Source of the DNA: Clostridia bacterium
GTDB taxonomy: Bacteria; Bacillota_A; Clostridia; Oscillospirales; CAG-272
Assembly: GCA_017631775.1 (NCBI GenBank)
Contig: JAGBSQ010000244.1
Location: 1 to 8,240 of the forward strand
Length of the DNA: 8,240 bases
Direction: 5' to 3'
The notes below the pieces were generated by a model that did not search any database, was not told the origin of the DNA, and saw only the letters and a list, made by a program, of their open reading frames with translations. The position numbers were made by a program, and so were the translations under genes. Positions 1 to 6,020 of this stretch are shown here, one piece after another (position 1 is the stretch's first letter; each line of letters starts with the position of its first letter).

Positions 1-10
1 AAATAAACAC

Positions 11-30
11 GGGCGATTCGTGAATCGCCC
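11..30. repeat. Short palindromic repeat (REP-like), copy A
   Basis: A near-perfect palindrome: GGGCGATTC (11-19), a GT spacer, then GAATCGCCC (22-30). It would fold into a 9-bp hairpin in single-stranded DNA or RNA. It shares its GGGCGA...TCGCCC ends with the palindrome at 61-79, so the two look like sequence variants of one repeat family. From memory, palindromes ending in GGGCGA/TCGCCC are common between genes in gut Clostridia. There is no U-tract after either side, so it is not an obvious terminator. Confidence 0.7.
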
Positions 31-60
31 CTACAGACTGTATTATAATTTTGATTGTAA

Positions 61-79
61 GGGCGACCATTGGTCGCCC
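61..79. repeat. Short palindromic repeat (REP-like), copy B
   Basis: GGGCGACCA (61-69) is the exact reverse complement of TGGTCGCCC (71-79), with one base between. The outer six bases match those of the palindrome at 11-30 while the centre differs. This is the pattern of a repeat family whose stems are conserved by compensating changes. It is followed by CGTCTTTGTC, and a similar CGCCCGTCT string recurs at 335-343. Confidence 0.7.
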
Positions 80-106
80 GTCTTTGTCTATTTATAATCG
101 TTTATA

Positions 107-345
107 ACACCTCATCCGTCAGCCGACAAGCGGCTGCCACCTTCCCCCGCTGGGGAAGGCTTCTTATAGTTCCCCTTGGCAAAACAACTCTCTTAACGGG
201 CAGGGTCTTGGAGGGTCTCGCTGCGGCTCGGTCACGCTCGGGCTCTGACACCACACCGTGGTGTCATTCACTCCCCTCACGCCGCTTCGCTACCCAACCG
301 TTTGCGATAGCCAAAGCGAAGTTTTACTTCGCGCCGCCCGTCTAT
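107..345. repeat. Composite intergenic repeat element with several hairpins, no gene
   Basis: This stretch contains four inverted repeats: CAGCCG/CGGCTG (120-136), CCTTCCCC/GGGGAAGG with a 4-nt loop (140-159), GACACCAC/GTGGTGTC with a 3-nt loop (247-265), and GCGAAGT/ACTTCGC with a 3-nt loop (316-332). The block CACCTCATCCGTCAG followed by a GC-rich hairpin and the CTTCCCC/GGGGAAGG hairpin matches, from memory, a high-copy intergenic element of gut Clostridia. The open frame across 70-369 would encode a low-complexity, Arg/Ser/Pro-rich peptide with no recognisable domain or ribosome binding site, so I do not call it a gene. The element could be a non-autonomous MITE or a REP cluster. No transposase is present in the window. 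Confidence 0.55.
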
Positions 346-382
346 CCGTGTACTAACAACTCTATTTAGATATTATTGTTAG

Positions 383-455
383 AAAGTTTTTGGGAAGGGG
401 TGCGGGGGAACCCCTTTTTTCAAAAAGGGTTCCCCCGCAATCATTCACAAACTTT
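383..455. repeat. Large imperfect hairpin repeat at the end of the cofE-like gene
   Basis: A 12-bp perfect stem, GCGGGGGAACCC (402-413) with GGGTTCCCCCGC (427-438), encloses CTTTTTTCAAAAA, whose T and A runs can pair and extend the stem. The outer ends also match: AAAGTTT (383-389) and AAACTTT (449-455). The right end therefore overlaps the stop codon of the minus-strand gene (454-456). For a transcript from that gene the hairpin is not followed by a U-tract, so it is not a classical intrinsic terminator. It could still block 3' exonucleases or slow polymerase. Its layout resembles a dispersed repeat inserted just past a stop codon. Confidence 0.6.
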
Positions 456-1647
456 ATTCTGCTGTATAGTTATCGAAATAGCCTTGGATCCAGATGATAG
501 GAGTACCCTTATCGCCGGAGCCGGAGGTGAGGTCGCAGAGCGAACCGATCAGGTCGGTCAGACGGCGGGGGGTAGTACCTTCGGAGATCATTTGACCAAC
601 GAGGTTGTCATCTTTTTCGTGAATTTTTGCTTTAATAGCTTCTTTGAGTTCTTCGCCTTCGAGGTTAGAGAAATCGTTATCAGCCAAATACTTGAGTTTA
701 AGCTCGTTGGGGGTTCCTTCAAGACCCTTGGTGTAAGCAGGAGCAACAACCGGGTCAGCGAGTTCCCAAATCTTGCCTACGGGATCCTTAAAAGCGCCGT
801 CACCGTAAACCATAACCTCAACGCGTTTGCCGGTAGCTTGGAAGAGTTTTTCTTGAATAGCATCTACAACGGGTTGGCAGTCACGGGGGAAGAGCTTTAC
901 TTGATCTTCTGTCGCCTTGTTAGAGCCCAAGAGACCGTAGTCAGCGTTAAATCCGGAGCCGTTTACGGGAGCATTGAGAATTTCATCGAGACCGAGAACA
1001 ACCTCGGCACCTGCTGCCTTGAGGATGCGCTTTGTACGTGCGCGGGTGTGAATATCACAGCAGAGTACGTTCTTTGTGTAGGGGAGGATAGCCTTTGCAT
1101 TGTTTGCAAAGATGATTTCCGCCTCGGCACCGCATTCACGAATAAGGCTCTCGTAGTATTCTACGTAGTCAACACCGGTAAAGGTGTGCTTTTCGTAGCC
1201 AAAGAGCTCGCGGTATTTTTCAAGAGTGAGAACGTCGCGGTAGGGATTGACATCCTTAGCGTCAACAGCTTCCATGCTGATGAGGTGGTTTCCAACCTCG
1301 TCAGAGGGGTAGGAGAGCATCAAAACGACCTTTTTAGCTCCCTTTGCAATGCCGCGCAAGCAGATGGCAAAACGGTTGCGGCTGAGAATGGGGAAGATAA
1401 CACCAACGGTCTCGCCGCCAAATTTATTTTTGATGTCTGTAGCGATGTCGTCAACGGTTGCATAGTTGCCTTGTGCGCGAGCCACAACGGCTTCGGTCAT
1501 AGCAACGATGTCTCTATCACGGAAGGGAACGCCCTCAATACGGGAAGCTTCCAAAACAGACTCTGCAACGATATCCACAATGTTGTCGCCGTTTCGAATA
1601 ATGGGAGCTCTTACTCCGCGCGAAACAGTACCGAACATACGACTCAT
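454..1647 (-). CDS. Long CofE-like protein, coenzyme F420-0:L-glutamate ligase family
   Basis: The 397-residue product resembles the F420-0:gamma-glutamyl ligase family (CofE/FbiB N-terminal domain). In methanogens and actinobacteria that family adds glutamate to F420-0 using GTP. Visible features are an N-terminal beta/alpha segment ending DIVAMTEAVVARAQG (residues 46-60), where CofE proteins carry a similar strand-helix. There is also a glycine/aspartate motif VMVYGDGAFKDP (278-289) and a conserved C-terminal stretch TTPRRLTDLIGSLCDLTSG (358-376). Archaeal CofE is about 250 residues, so this is the long form found in Firmicutes, whose substrate is to my knowledge unproven. The ATG at 1647 has AAAAGGAG upstream (AGGAG 10 nt away). 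The gene is a single transcription unit with its own promoter at 1708-1736. No other F420 gene is present. Family membership is fairly secure; the F420 reaction is not. Confidence 0.8.
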   Translation of the reverse strand: MSRMFGTVSRGVRAPIIRNGDNIVDIVAESVLEASRIEGVPFRDRDIVAMTEAVVARAQGNYATVDDIATDIKNKFGGETVGVIFPILSRNRFAICLRGIAKGAKKVVLMLSYPSDEVGNHLISMEAVDAKDVNPYRDVLTLEKYRELFGYEKHTFTGVDYVEYYESLIRECGAEAEIIFANNAKAILPYTKNVLCCDIHTRARTKRILKAAGAEVVLGLDEILNAPVNGSGFNADYGLLGSNKATEDQVKLFPRDCQPVVDAIQEKLFQATGKRVEVMVYGDGAFKDPVGKIWELADPVVAPAYTKGLEGTPNELKLKYLADNDFSNLEGEELKEAIKAKIHEKDDNLVGQMISEGTTPRRLTDLIGSLCDLTSGSGDKGTPIIWIQGYFDNYTAE

Positions 1648-1707
1648 AAAAAAACAACTCCTTTTGTTTATAAATTAGGGGGGTCATTAAACAAAACTTG
1701 ACATATT

Positions 1708-1736
1708 ATTATACCACACTGCGCCCATCATTTCAA
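1708..1736 (-). promoter_or_regulatory. Sigma-A-type promoter of the cofE-like gene
   Basis: Reading the minus strand, TTGAAA (-35, 1731-1736) is separated by exactly 17 bp from TATAAT (-10, 1708-1713). The predicted start of transcription is near 1700, giving a leader of about 53 nt to the ATG at 1647 with the AAAGGAG site inside it. Only one base of the -35 departs from consensus. Confidence 0.8.
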
Positions 1737-1769
1737 CATTTTTTGCAAAAAAAAATGAAAAAATGTAAA

Positions 1770-1812
1770 AGGAAAAAACAGAAAAGCCAACGGCATCCCG
1801 ACCGTTGGCTTT
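1770..1812 (-). terminator. Intrinsic terminator of the LRR gene
   Basis: On the minus strand an 11-bp perfect stem, AAAGCCAACGG (1802-1812 read in reverse) with CCGTTGGCTTT (1783-1793), closes an 8-nt loop. It runs directly into TTTTCTGTTTTTTCC. It begins 12 bp after the LRR stop codon and ends before the cofE-like promoter, so it isolates the two minus-strand units. Confidence 0.9.
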
Positions 1813-1824
1813 CATCGTTTGGTT

Positions 1825-3318
1825 TTATTCTTCTGCGCTGTCGGTTTCCTCGGTGGGGGCGCTTTCTTCTTTTTCCTCTTCCGCTACCTCAATGGGAGTT
1901 TCGAGTGCTTTTTGCATCAGCTCTTCGGCAGCGGCGAGTTCCTTGTGGGTGACAAGGCGCGTGGAGGAAGGAATTCCCCACTTGAGGCTGCGGTTTGCAA
2001 AGGTAAAGGTGCCATCGGGCAAAACGACCGTCTCAAGGGCGTCACAGCCGCTAAAAATGCCTGTTTTCAATCTTACGTGCGAATTGGCAAACAAAACGGT
2101 CTCAAGGCAGAGGCAATCCTTAAACGCCTCGTTATCAACGTTTTTCAGCGATGCGGGCAAGCTGATCTCTTTGAGCGAGAGACAACCCCAAAAGGCTCTG
2201 TCCTCAATTCTTTTAAGAAGGGGGGAGACCTCGATTACCTCAAGCGAGGTGCATTTTGCAAAGGCTTCTGCCTCAATTTTTACCAAAGTTTCGGGCAGGG
2301 TGATTTTTTGGAGAGAGAAGCAATGGGAGAACATGTGCTCTTCCAATTCCTTTAAGTTTGCTTCAATGGTGACCGTCTTTAGTGCGCCACAGTAAGAGAA
2401 GCAGGAAGGCGCGATATCTTGAACGGCAGCAGGAATGCAAATTTCTTCAATCGACGTGCAACCCATAAACGCCGAGTGACCGATACGCTTGACGTCGGAG
2501 GGGATGGCCAAGCTTGCGAGCTTTTGGCAATGTGCAAAAGCGGCGTTGCCAATGTAGTTGATGTGGTCGGGGAGCTCAACGGTTTCAAGATTGGAACAGC
2601 AGGAGAACGTGTAGTCGGCAACAACGCGAATGGCGGTGGGCATGTGAACCTTTGTGAGCGAGTAGCAATCGCTAAAGGCACCAATGCCAACGTAAACGAT
2701 CTGGTCGCCGAGTGTAACCTCGCGCAAGGAGGTGCAACGGGCGAAAATATAACGGCCGAGCGTGCGAACGCTCTCGGGAATGGTGACGGATTTGAGAGAG
2801 CGACAACCCCAAAACGTGCAACGGTGCAGGTCGGTAATTCCTTCGGGCAGAGTAATCTCCTCAAGGCTTTCGCAATCTGCAAAGGCGTAGCGGCCAAGGT
2901 ACTCAATAGATGCCGAAAGCACTACGTGACGCAAAGCGGTGCATCCCTTAAACGAGCAGTCTCCCAGGGAGACTACCGAGCGGGGCAGGAGCAACGCCGT
3001 CATAGAGGTACAGCCCTCAAAGGCGTGGTCACCGATCAAACGGAGGCCCGAAGGGAAGATCACCTGCAAAAGATTGGAGCAATCCTGAAAGGCGCGCGGG
3101 CCAATGGTGGCAACGCGGCGGCCGAGAACAACACGCGTAATATAGGTGTTGCCGCGAAAGGCTTCTTCTGCAATGTCGGTGATGTCATCGGGAATGACGA
3201 GCTCGCTCTTTTTTCCGTAGTAGCGAATGAGTCTGCCGTTGCGCACCTCACCGTGTCGAATGAGTTCGGGCGCTTGCGGCAAGAGCTTTTTTTCGGGTTT
3301 GTTGGTTTTTTCGCTCAT
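1825..3318 (-). CDS. BspA-type leucine-rich-repeat protein, predicted cytoplasmic
   Basis: The product (497 residues from the ATG at 3318) consists almost entirely of BspA/TpLRR-like (LRR_5) repeats of about 23 residues. I count 17 copies of the aFxxCxsL core (for example AFQDCSNL, AFEGCTSM, AFWGCLSL), each followed by a strand such as ITLPEGI or VTIPESV. A charged N-terminus (MSEKTNKPEKK) precedes the repeats, and the protein ends in a helical segment and an acidic Glu-rich tail. It has no signal peptide, transmembrane helix, LPXTG motif or other surface anchor, although many BspA-like proteins are surface or secreted proteins. A protein-binding scaffold role is inferred. The start at 3318 has AAAAGGAT 6 nt upstream. 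A possible GTG start at 3363 is rejected because it lies inside the hairpin that ends the flotillin unit. Its binding partner cannot be told from sequence. Confidence 0.9.
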   Translation of the reverse strand: MSEKTNKPEKKLLPQAPELIRHGEVRNGRLIRYYGKKSELVIPDDITDIAEEAFRGNTYITRVVLGRRVATIGPRAFQDCSNLLQVIFPSGLRLIGDHAFEGCTSMTALLLPRSVVSLGDCSFKGCTALRHVVLSASIEYLGRYAFADCESLEEITLPEGITDLHRCTFWGCRSLKSVTIPESVRTLGRYIFARCTSLREVTLGDQIVYVGIGAFSDCYSLTKVHMPTAIRVVADYTFSCCSNLETVELPDHINYIGNAAFAHCQKLASLAIPSDVKRIGHSAFMGCTSIEEICIPAAVQDIAPSCFSYCGALKTVTIEANLKELEEHMFSHCFSLQKITLPETLVKIEAEAFAKCTSLEVIEVSPLLKRIEDRAFWGCLSLKEISLPASLKNVDNEAFKDCLCLETVLFANSHVRLKTGIFSGCDALETVVLPDGTFTFANRSLKWGIPSSTRLVTHKELAAAEELMQKALETPIEVAEEEKEESAPTEETDSAEE

Positions 3319-3323
3319 AGTTA

Positions 3324-3331
3324 ATCCTTTT
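3324..3331 (-). promoter_or_regulatory. Ribosome binding site fixing the LRR start
   Basis: On the minus strand AAAAGGAT ends 5-6 nt before the ATG at 3318, a good Shine-Dalgarno match. The longer in-frame GTG at 3363 has only a G-run from a hairpin stem in front of it. This supports the shorter protein starting MSEKTNKP. Confidence 0.7.
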
Positions 3332-3334
3332 AAA

Positions 3335-3387
3335 AAATCTCTAAAATTTTCGTCAAGGGACACTGCATAGCAGTGCCCCCATTGACG
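3335..3387 (-). terminator. Probable intrinsic terminator of the flotillin gene, imperfect U-tract
   Basis: Eight bases after the flotillin stop codon the minus strand can fold CGTCAA (3382-3387), a two-base mismatch, and GGGCACTGC into a hairpin with GCAGTGTCC and TTGACG (3351-3356) around a TAT loop. The stem totals about 15 bp. The sequence after it is AAAATTTTAGAGATTTTTT, a broken U-tract. Termination may therefore be partial, which would let some transcripts continue into the LRR gene. No good promoter for that gene is visible. Confidence 0.55.
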
Positions 3388-3394
3388 GAAGATA

Positions 3395-4789
3395 TTATTC
3401 TTGTACGTCGTCCTTTTGTGCGTTGGTTACAACCTTGCCGCCGGCAATGCCTGCGAGAAGAGAGGTAATATCAAGACCGGTAGACTCCTTAACGCCCTCC
3501 ATAATTTGGTTTGCGCTGTTCATAACGTCCTTTACAAGACGGGTGGAGTTGCCGTCACCGTACATAACGATGCGGTCGGTTTGAGAGAGAGGAGCAGCAG
3601 CGTTCTTAACCACTTCGGGAAGAGCAGCGAGGTACATCTCAAGGACGGATGCTTCACCCATCTTCTTTTGTGCTTCTGCCTTCTTTTCAATAGCTTCTGC
3701 TTCTGCAAGACCCTTTGCACGAATACCGGCAGCCTCTTGCTCCATAGCGTAACGGAGAGCTTCTGCCTCTGCCTTTCTTGCCTCGGCAGCTTGAATAGCA
3801 CGGTACTTTTCAGCCTCAGCCTCACGTTGTTGCTTAATGAGCTCAGCCTCAGCCTTTTGTTGCATTTCGTATTTCAGAGCGTCTGCCTTCTTGCGAATTT
3901 CAGCATCGAGCTCTCTTTCCTTCAGGGCAATTGCCTTTTCAGCGAGTTCAGCTTCCTTTTCCTTACGGGCGATGTCAGCGTTCGCCTTGGTAATTTCAAT
4001 GGTCTTACGTTGGTTTTCCTGTTGAATGGAGTATGCAGCGTCTGCTTCTGCACGCTTGGTTTCGGAACGAACCTTCATGTCTGCCTGTTGAACAGCAAGC
4101 TCTGCATCCTGCTCGGCAATCTTCTTTTCAGCCTCTACGCGAACAGCGTTTGCTTCTTGTTGCGCGTTTGCGGTAGCAATAGAGATGTCTCTTTGCGCGT
4201 TTGCCTTAGCGATTTGCGCGTTCTTACGAATTTGCTCAACGTTGTCAATACCCATGTTTTCAATGGTTCCGGCACCGTCTTTGAAGTTTTGAATATTGAA
4301 GTTTACAACCTCAATACCGAGCTTTTCCATATCGGGAACAACGTTTTCGGTAATCTTTTTTGCAACGCCTTGACGGTCTTGAACCATTTCCTTAAGACCT
4401 ACCGAACCAACGATCTCACGCATGTTACCTTCAAGAACTTGGGTAACGAGCTGGGTGAGGTCTGCTTGACGCAGGTTGAGCAGAGTTTCGGAAGCGCGAG
4501 CGAGGAGCTCAGGGTCGGAGGAGATCTTGATATTCGCAACACCGTCAACGGTTACGTTAATGAACTCGTTGGTGGGAACAGCTTCACTCGTCTTAACGTC
4601 TACCTGCATTACGCGCAGGGAGAGACGGTCAACACGGGTGAAGAAAGGCATACGCCAGCCTGCTTTACCGATCAGAATTTTCTTTTTGCCAAGACCTGTA
4701 ATGATGTAAGCTGTATCCGGGGGAGCTTTGAGGTAGCCGCTGATGCCAAGAATGGCAACAATTACGAGAATGATTACGAGAGCGATCAT
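3395..4789 (-). CDS. floT: Flotillin / SPFH-domain membrane scaffold protein
   Basis: Flotillins organise functional membrane microdomains and form large oligomers on the inner face of the membrane. This 464-residue protein opens with a hydrophobic membrane segment (residues 2-19, MIALVIILVIVAILGISG). An SPFH domain follows (about 25-175, starting APPDTAYIITGLGKKKILIGKAG). Next comes a long coiled coil rich in AEA and KAE triplets (about 185-380), then a flotillin-type C-terminus with LPEVVKNAAAPLSQTDRIVMYG (389-410). B. subtilis FloT is about 509 residues, so the size is typical. The ATG at 4789 has AAAGGAG at 4800-4806. A GTG at 4840 is rejected because it falls at the predicted transcription start. 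In B. subtilis the gene sits with an NfeD-family partner, but none adjoins it here: hprK lies upstream and the LRR gene downstream. The symbol is by family resemblance. Confidence 0.92.
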   Translation of the reverse strand: MIALVIILVIVAILGISGYLKAPPDTAYIITGLGKKKILIGKAGWRMPFFTRVDRLSLRVMQVDVKTSEAVPTNEFINVTVDGVANIKISSDPELLARASETLLNLRQADLTQLVTQVLEGNMREIVGSVGLKEMVQDRQGVAKKITENVVPDMEKLGIEVVNFNIQNFKDGAGTIENMGIDNVEQIRKNAQIAKANAQRDISIATANAQQEANAVRVEAEKKIAEQDAELAVQQADMKVRSETKRAEADAAYSIQQENQRKTIEITKANADIARKEKEAELAEKAIALKERELDAEIRKKADALKYEMQQKAEAELIKQQREAEAEKYRAIQAAEARKAEAEALRYAMEQEAAGIRAKGLAEAEAIEKKAEAQKKMGEASVLEMYLAALPEVVKNAAAPLSQTDRIVMYGDGNSTRLVKDVMNSANQIMEGVKESTGLDITSLLAGIAGGKVVTNAQKDDVQE

Positions 4790-4846
4790 AGTTTGGTTTC
4801 TCCTTTTAGGTATGAATTTTGTGTGTGATCCGCGAACCACACTAGA

Positions 4847-4875
4847 ATTATATCACACGGTCAAATGACTGTCAA
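4847..4875 (-). promoter_or_regulatory. Consensus sigma-A promoter of the flotillin gene
   Basis: On the minus strand TTGACA (4870-4875) and TATAAT (4847-4852) are both perfect hexamers with exactly 17 bp between them. Transcription should begin near 4840, leaving a leader of about 50 nt before the ATG at 4789. Such a promoter would be strong unless regulated, and it makes flotillin independent of hprK readthrough. Confidence 0.88.
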
Positions 4876-4893
4876 GGGTGTTCGACCGATGTT

Positions 4894-4909
4894 TACAAAT
4901 CGTTTACAA
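4894..4909 (-). promoter_or_regulatory. Possible CcpA-binding (cre-like) site upstream of flotillin
   Basis: The minus strand reads TTGTAAACGATTTGTA. Against the cre consensus WTGNAARCGNWWWCAW the first half and the central CG match fully; the only mismatches are the C and A near the 3' end. TTGTAAAC also recurs exactly 11 bp further on (4891-4898), making two copies one helical turn apart. The site is centred about 60 bp upstream of the predicted flotillin transcription start, and CcpA activation sites often lie in that range. It directly follows the hprK stop codon. AT-rich matches of this quality can arise by chance. Confidence 0.3.
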
Positions 4910-5857
4910 TTACTTTGCTTCCTCGGGGTCAATACCCATTTGGCGCATCAAATTATTATTAAACTCCTCGGCGGTGTTGTAGCCCATACGCTTTTGGCGG
5001 TTGTTCATAGCGGCGACCTCCAAAATAATGGCAAGGTTACGGCCGGGGCGAACGGGAATGGTGATGGAGGGAACGTTGATGCCGAGAATATCGATGGTCT
5101 CCTCATCCATGCCAAGGCGATCGTACATTTTGCCCTCGATCCAGTTTTCAAGCTGAATGACGAGGTTGATCTTTTCGGTCTCCTTAACGGCACCCATACC
5201 AAACAAACGGCGAACGTCTACAATGCCAATGCCGCGCAACTCAATATAGTGCTTGATGAGCTCGGGGGCAGAACCTACAAGGGTCTTATCCGATACGCGC
5301 TTGATCTCTACGGCATCGTCGGCAATGAGTCGGTGACCGCGCTTGATGAGCTCGATGGTGGTCTCACTCTTACCGACACCGCTGTTGCCAAGCAGCAAAA
5401 TACCTTCACCGTAAATTTCAACAAGACAGCCGTGGCGTGTGATGCGAGGTGCGAGGTAATTGTTCAAGGCCGAAATCAGGCTTGCCATAATTTCGCTCGT
5501 CTTTAGTCCCGTACGCAAAATCGGCACGCCTTTTTTTGTGGCATACTCGATTGCTGCCGCATCTACGGGGAGGTTGGTGGTATAAACGATGGCTACGGGA
5601 GCCGCGTCTACCAATTTTTGCAGCATGACGCGCTTTGTGCTGGGCTCCAGCGAGCGCAAATACTGTGTTTCGGCATAGCCAATGAGCTGAATGCGGTCGG
5701 TTTCAAAAACCTCATAAAATCCCGCCAATGCAAGACCCGGGCGGTTGACCTCGGGGGAGGAGATTTGGATCTGCTCAAAGTTGTCGGGTTTTACGATGAT
5801 CTCAAGTTTAAAATCCTCTGCGATCTGCGCAAGAGGCACGGTATAGATCTGATCCAT
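4910..5857 (-). CDS. hprK: HPr kinase/phosphorylase
   Basis: HprK phosphorylates HPr (and Crh where present) on Ser46 when glycolytic intermediates are plentiful, and reverses this by phosphorolysis. HPr-Ser-P then works with CcpA in carbon catabolite control. The 315-residue length is typical. The N-terminal domain spans about 1-130. The catalytic domain shows RHGCLVEIYG with the conserved His142, the Walker A loop GNSGVGKSE (157-165), and the acidic pair ADDAVE (179-184). It also has the family signature ELRGIGIVDVRRLFGMG (206-222) and the PVRPGRN loop (268-274). All key residues are present, so the enzyme should be active. The ATG at 5857 follows AAAGGAG at 5867-5873 with 9-nt spacing. It is the first gene of the minus-strand run, and no terminator is evident between it and the flotillin promoter. 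Confidence 0.97.
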   Translation of the reverse strand: MDQIYTVPLAQIAEDFKLEIIVKPDNFEQIQISSPEVNRPGLALAGFYEVFETDRIQLIGYAETQYLRSLEPSTKRVMLQKLVDAAPVAIVYTTNLPVDAAAIEYATKKGVPILRTGLKTSEIMASLISALNNYLAPRITRHGCLVEIYGEGILLLGNSGVGKSETTIELIKRGHRLIADDAVEIKRVSDKTLVGSAPELIKHYIELRGIGIVDVRRLFGMGAVKETEKINLVIQLENWIEGKMYDRLGMDEETIDILGINVPSITIPVRPGRNLAIILEVAAMNNRQKRMGYNTAEEFNNNLMRQMGIDPEEAK

Positions 5858-5894
5858 CGAGTATCACTCCTTTCAAAAAAGGATCTTTATATTT

Positions 5895-5922
5895 ATTGTA
5901 TCATAAAATCATCAAAAATCAA
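5895..5922 (-). promoter_or_regulatory. Probable hprK promoter
   Basis: On the minus strand TTGATT (-35, 5917-5922) lies 16 bp before TACAAT (-10, 5895-5900). Each hexamer departs from consensus by one or two bases. The expected transcript start is about 30 nt before the ATG, leaving room for the AAAGGAG site. Confidence 0.55.
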
Positions 5923-5985
5923 ATGGTTTTTTCAAATTTCGGTCACTTTTTTATTCATATTCACAAAAAAGACATAAATATTTAG

Positions 5986-5991
5986 TATAAT
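5986..5991 (+). promoter_or_regulatory. -10 element of the plus-strand lipoprotein operon
   Basis: A perfect TATAAT lies 29 bp before the TTG start at 6021 in an AT-rich region shared with the divergent hprK promoter. No convincing -35 hexamer sits at 16-18 bp: the best candidate, TTCACA, would need a 20-bp spacer. The promoter is probably real but weak or activator-dependent. Confidence 0.5.
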
Positions 5992-6020
5992 GTAAAAAAA
6001 GACGGAAGGAACGAAAGACC

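Noticed and set aside
1..80. Possible CRISPR array from the repeated GGGCGA...TCGCCC units
   Set aside because: There are only two units, they differ in the centre, each is itself a palindrome, and there is no regular spacer series or cas gene.
70..369. A 99-codon open frame in the left intergenic region
   Set aside because: It runs through several palindromes, lacks a ribosome binding site, and encodes a low-complexity peptide typical of translated repeats.
376..1701. A 441-codon plus-strand open frame covering the cofE-like gene
   Set aside because: It is antisense to a gene with recognisable family motifs, a promoter and a ribosome binding site. Its own translation has no recognisable domain, and it begins inside a hairpin repeat.
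3319..3363. Extended N-terminus of the LRR protein from a GTG at 3363
   Set aside because: The GTG lies in the stem of the flotillin terminator hairpin with no Shine-Dalgarno sequence. The ATG at 3318 has AAAAGGAT at proper spacing.
3401..4828. A 475-codon plus-strand open frame antisense to flotillin
   Set aside because: The Ala/Glu/Lys-rich coiled-coil codons of flotillin leave few stops on the opposite strand. The translation is Leu/Cys/Phe/Ser-rich with no domain.
4790..4840. Extended N-terminus of flotillin from a GTG at 4840
   Set aside because: A perfect promoter places the transcription start at about 4840, leaving no room for a leader. The ATG at 4789 has AAAGGAG and puts the membrane segment at the very start, as in other flotillins.
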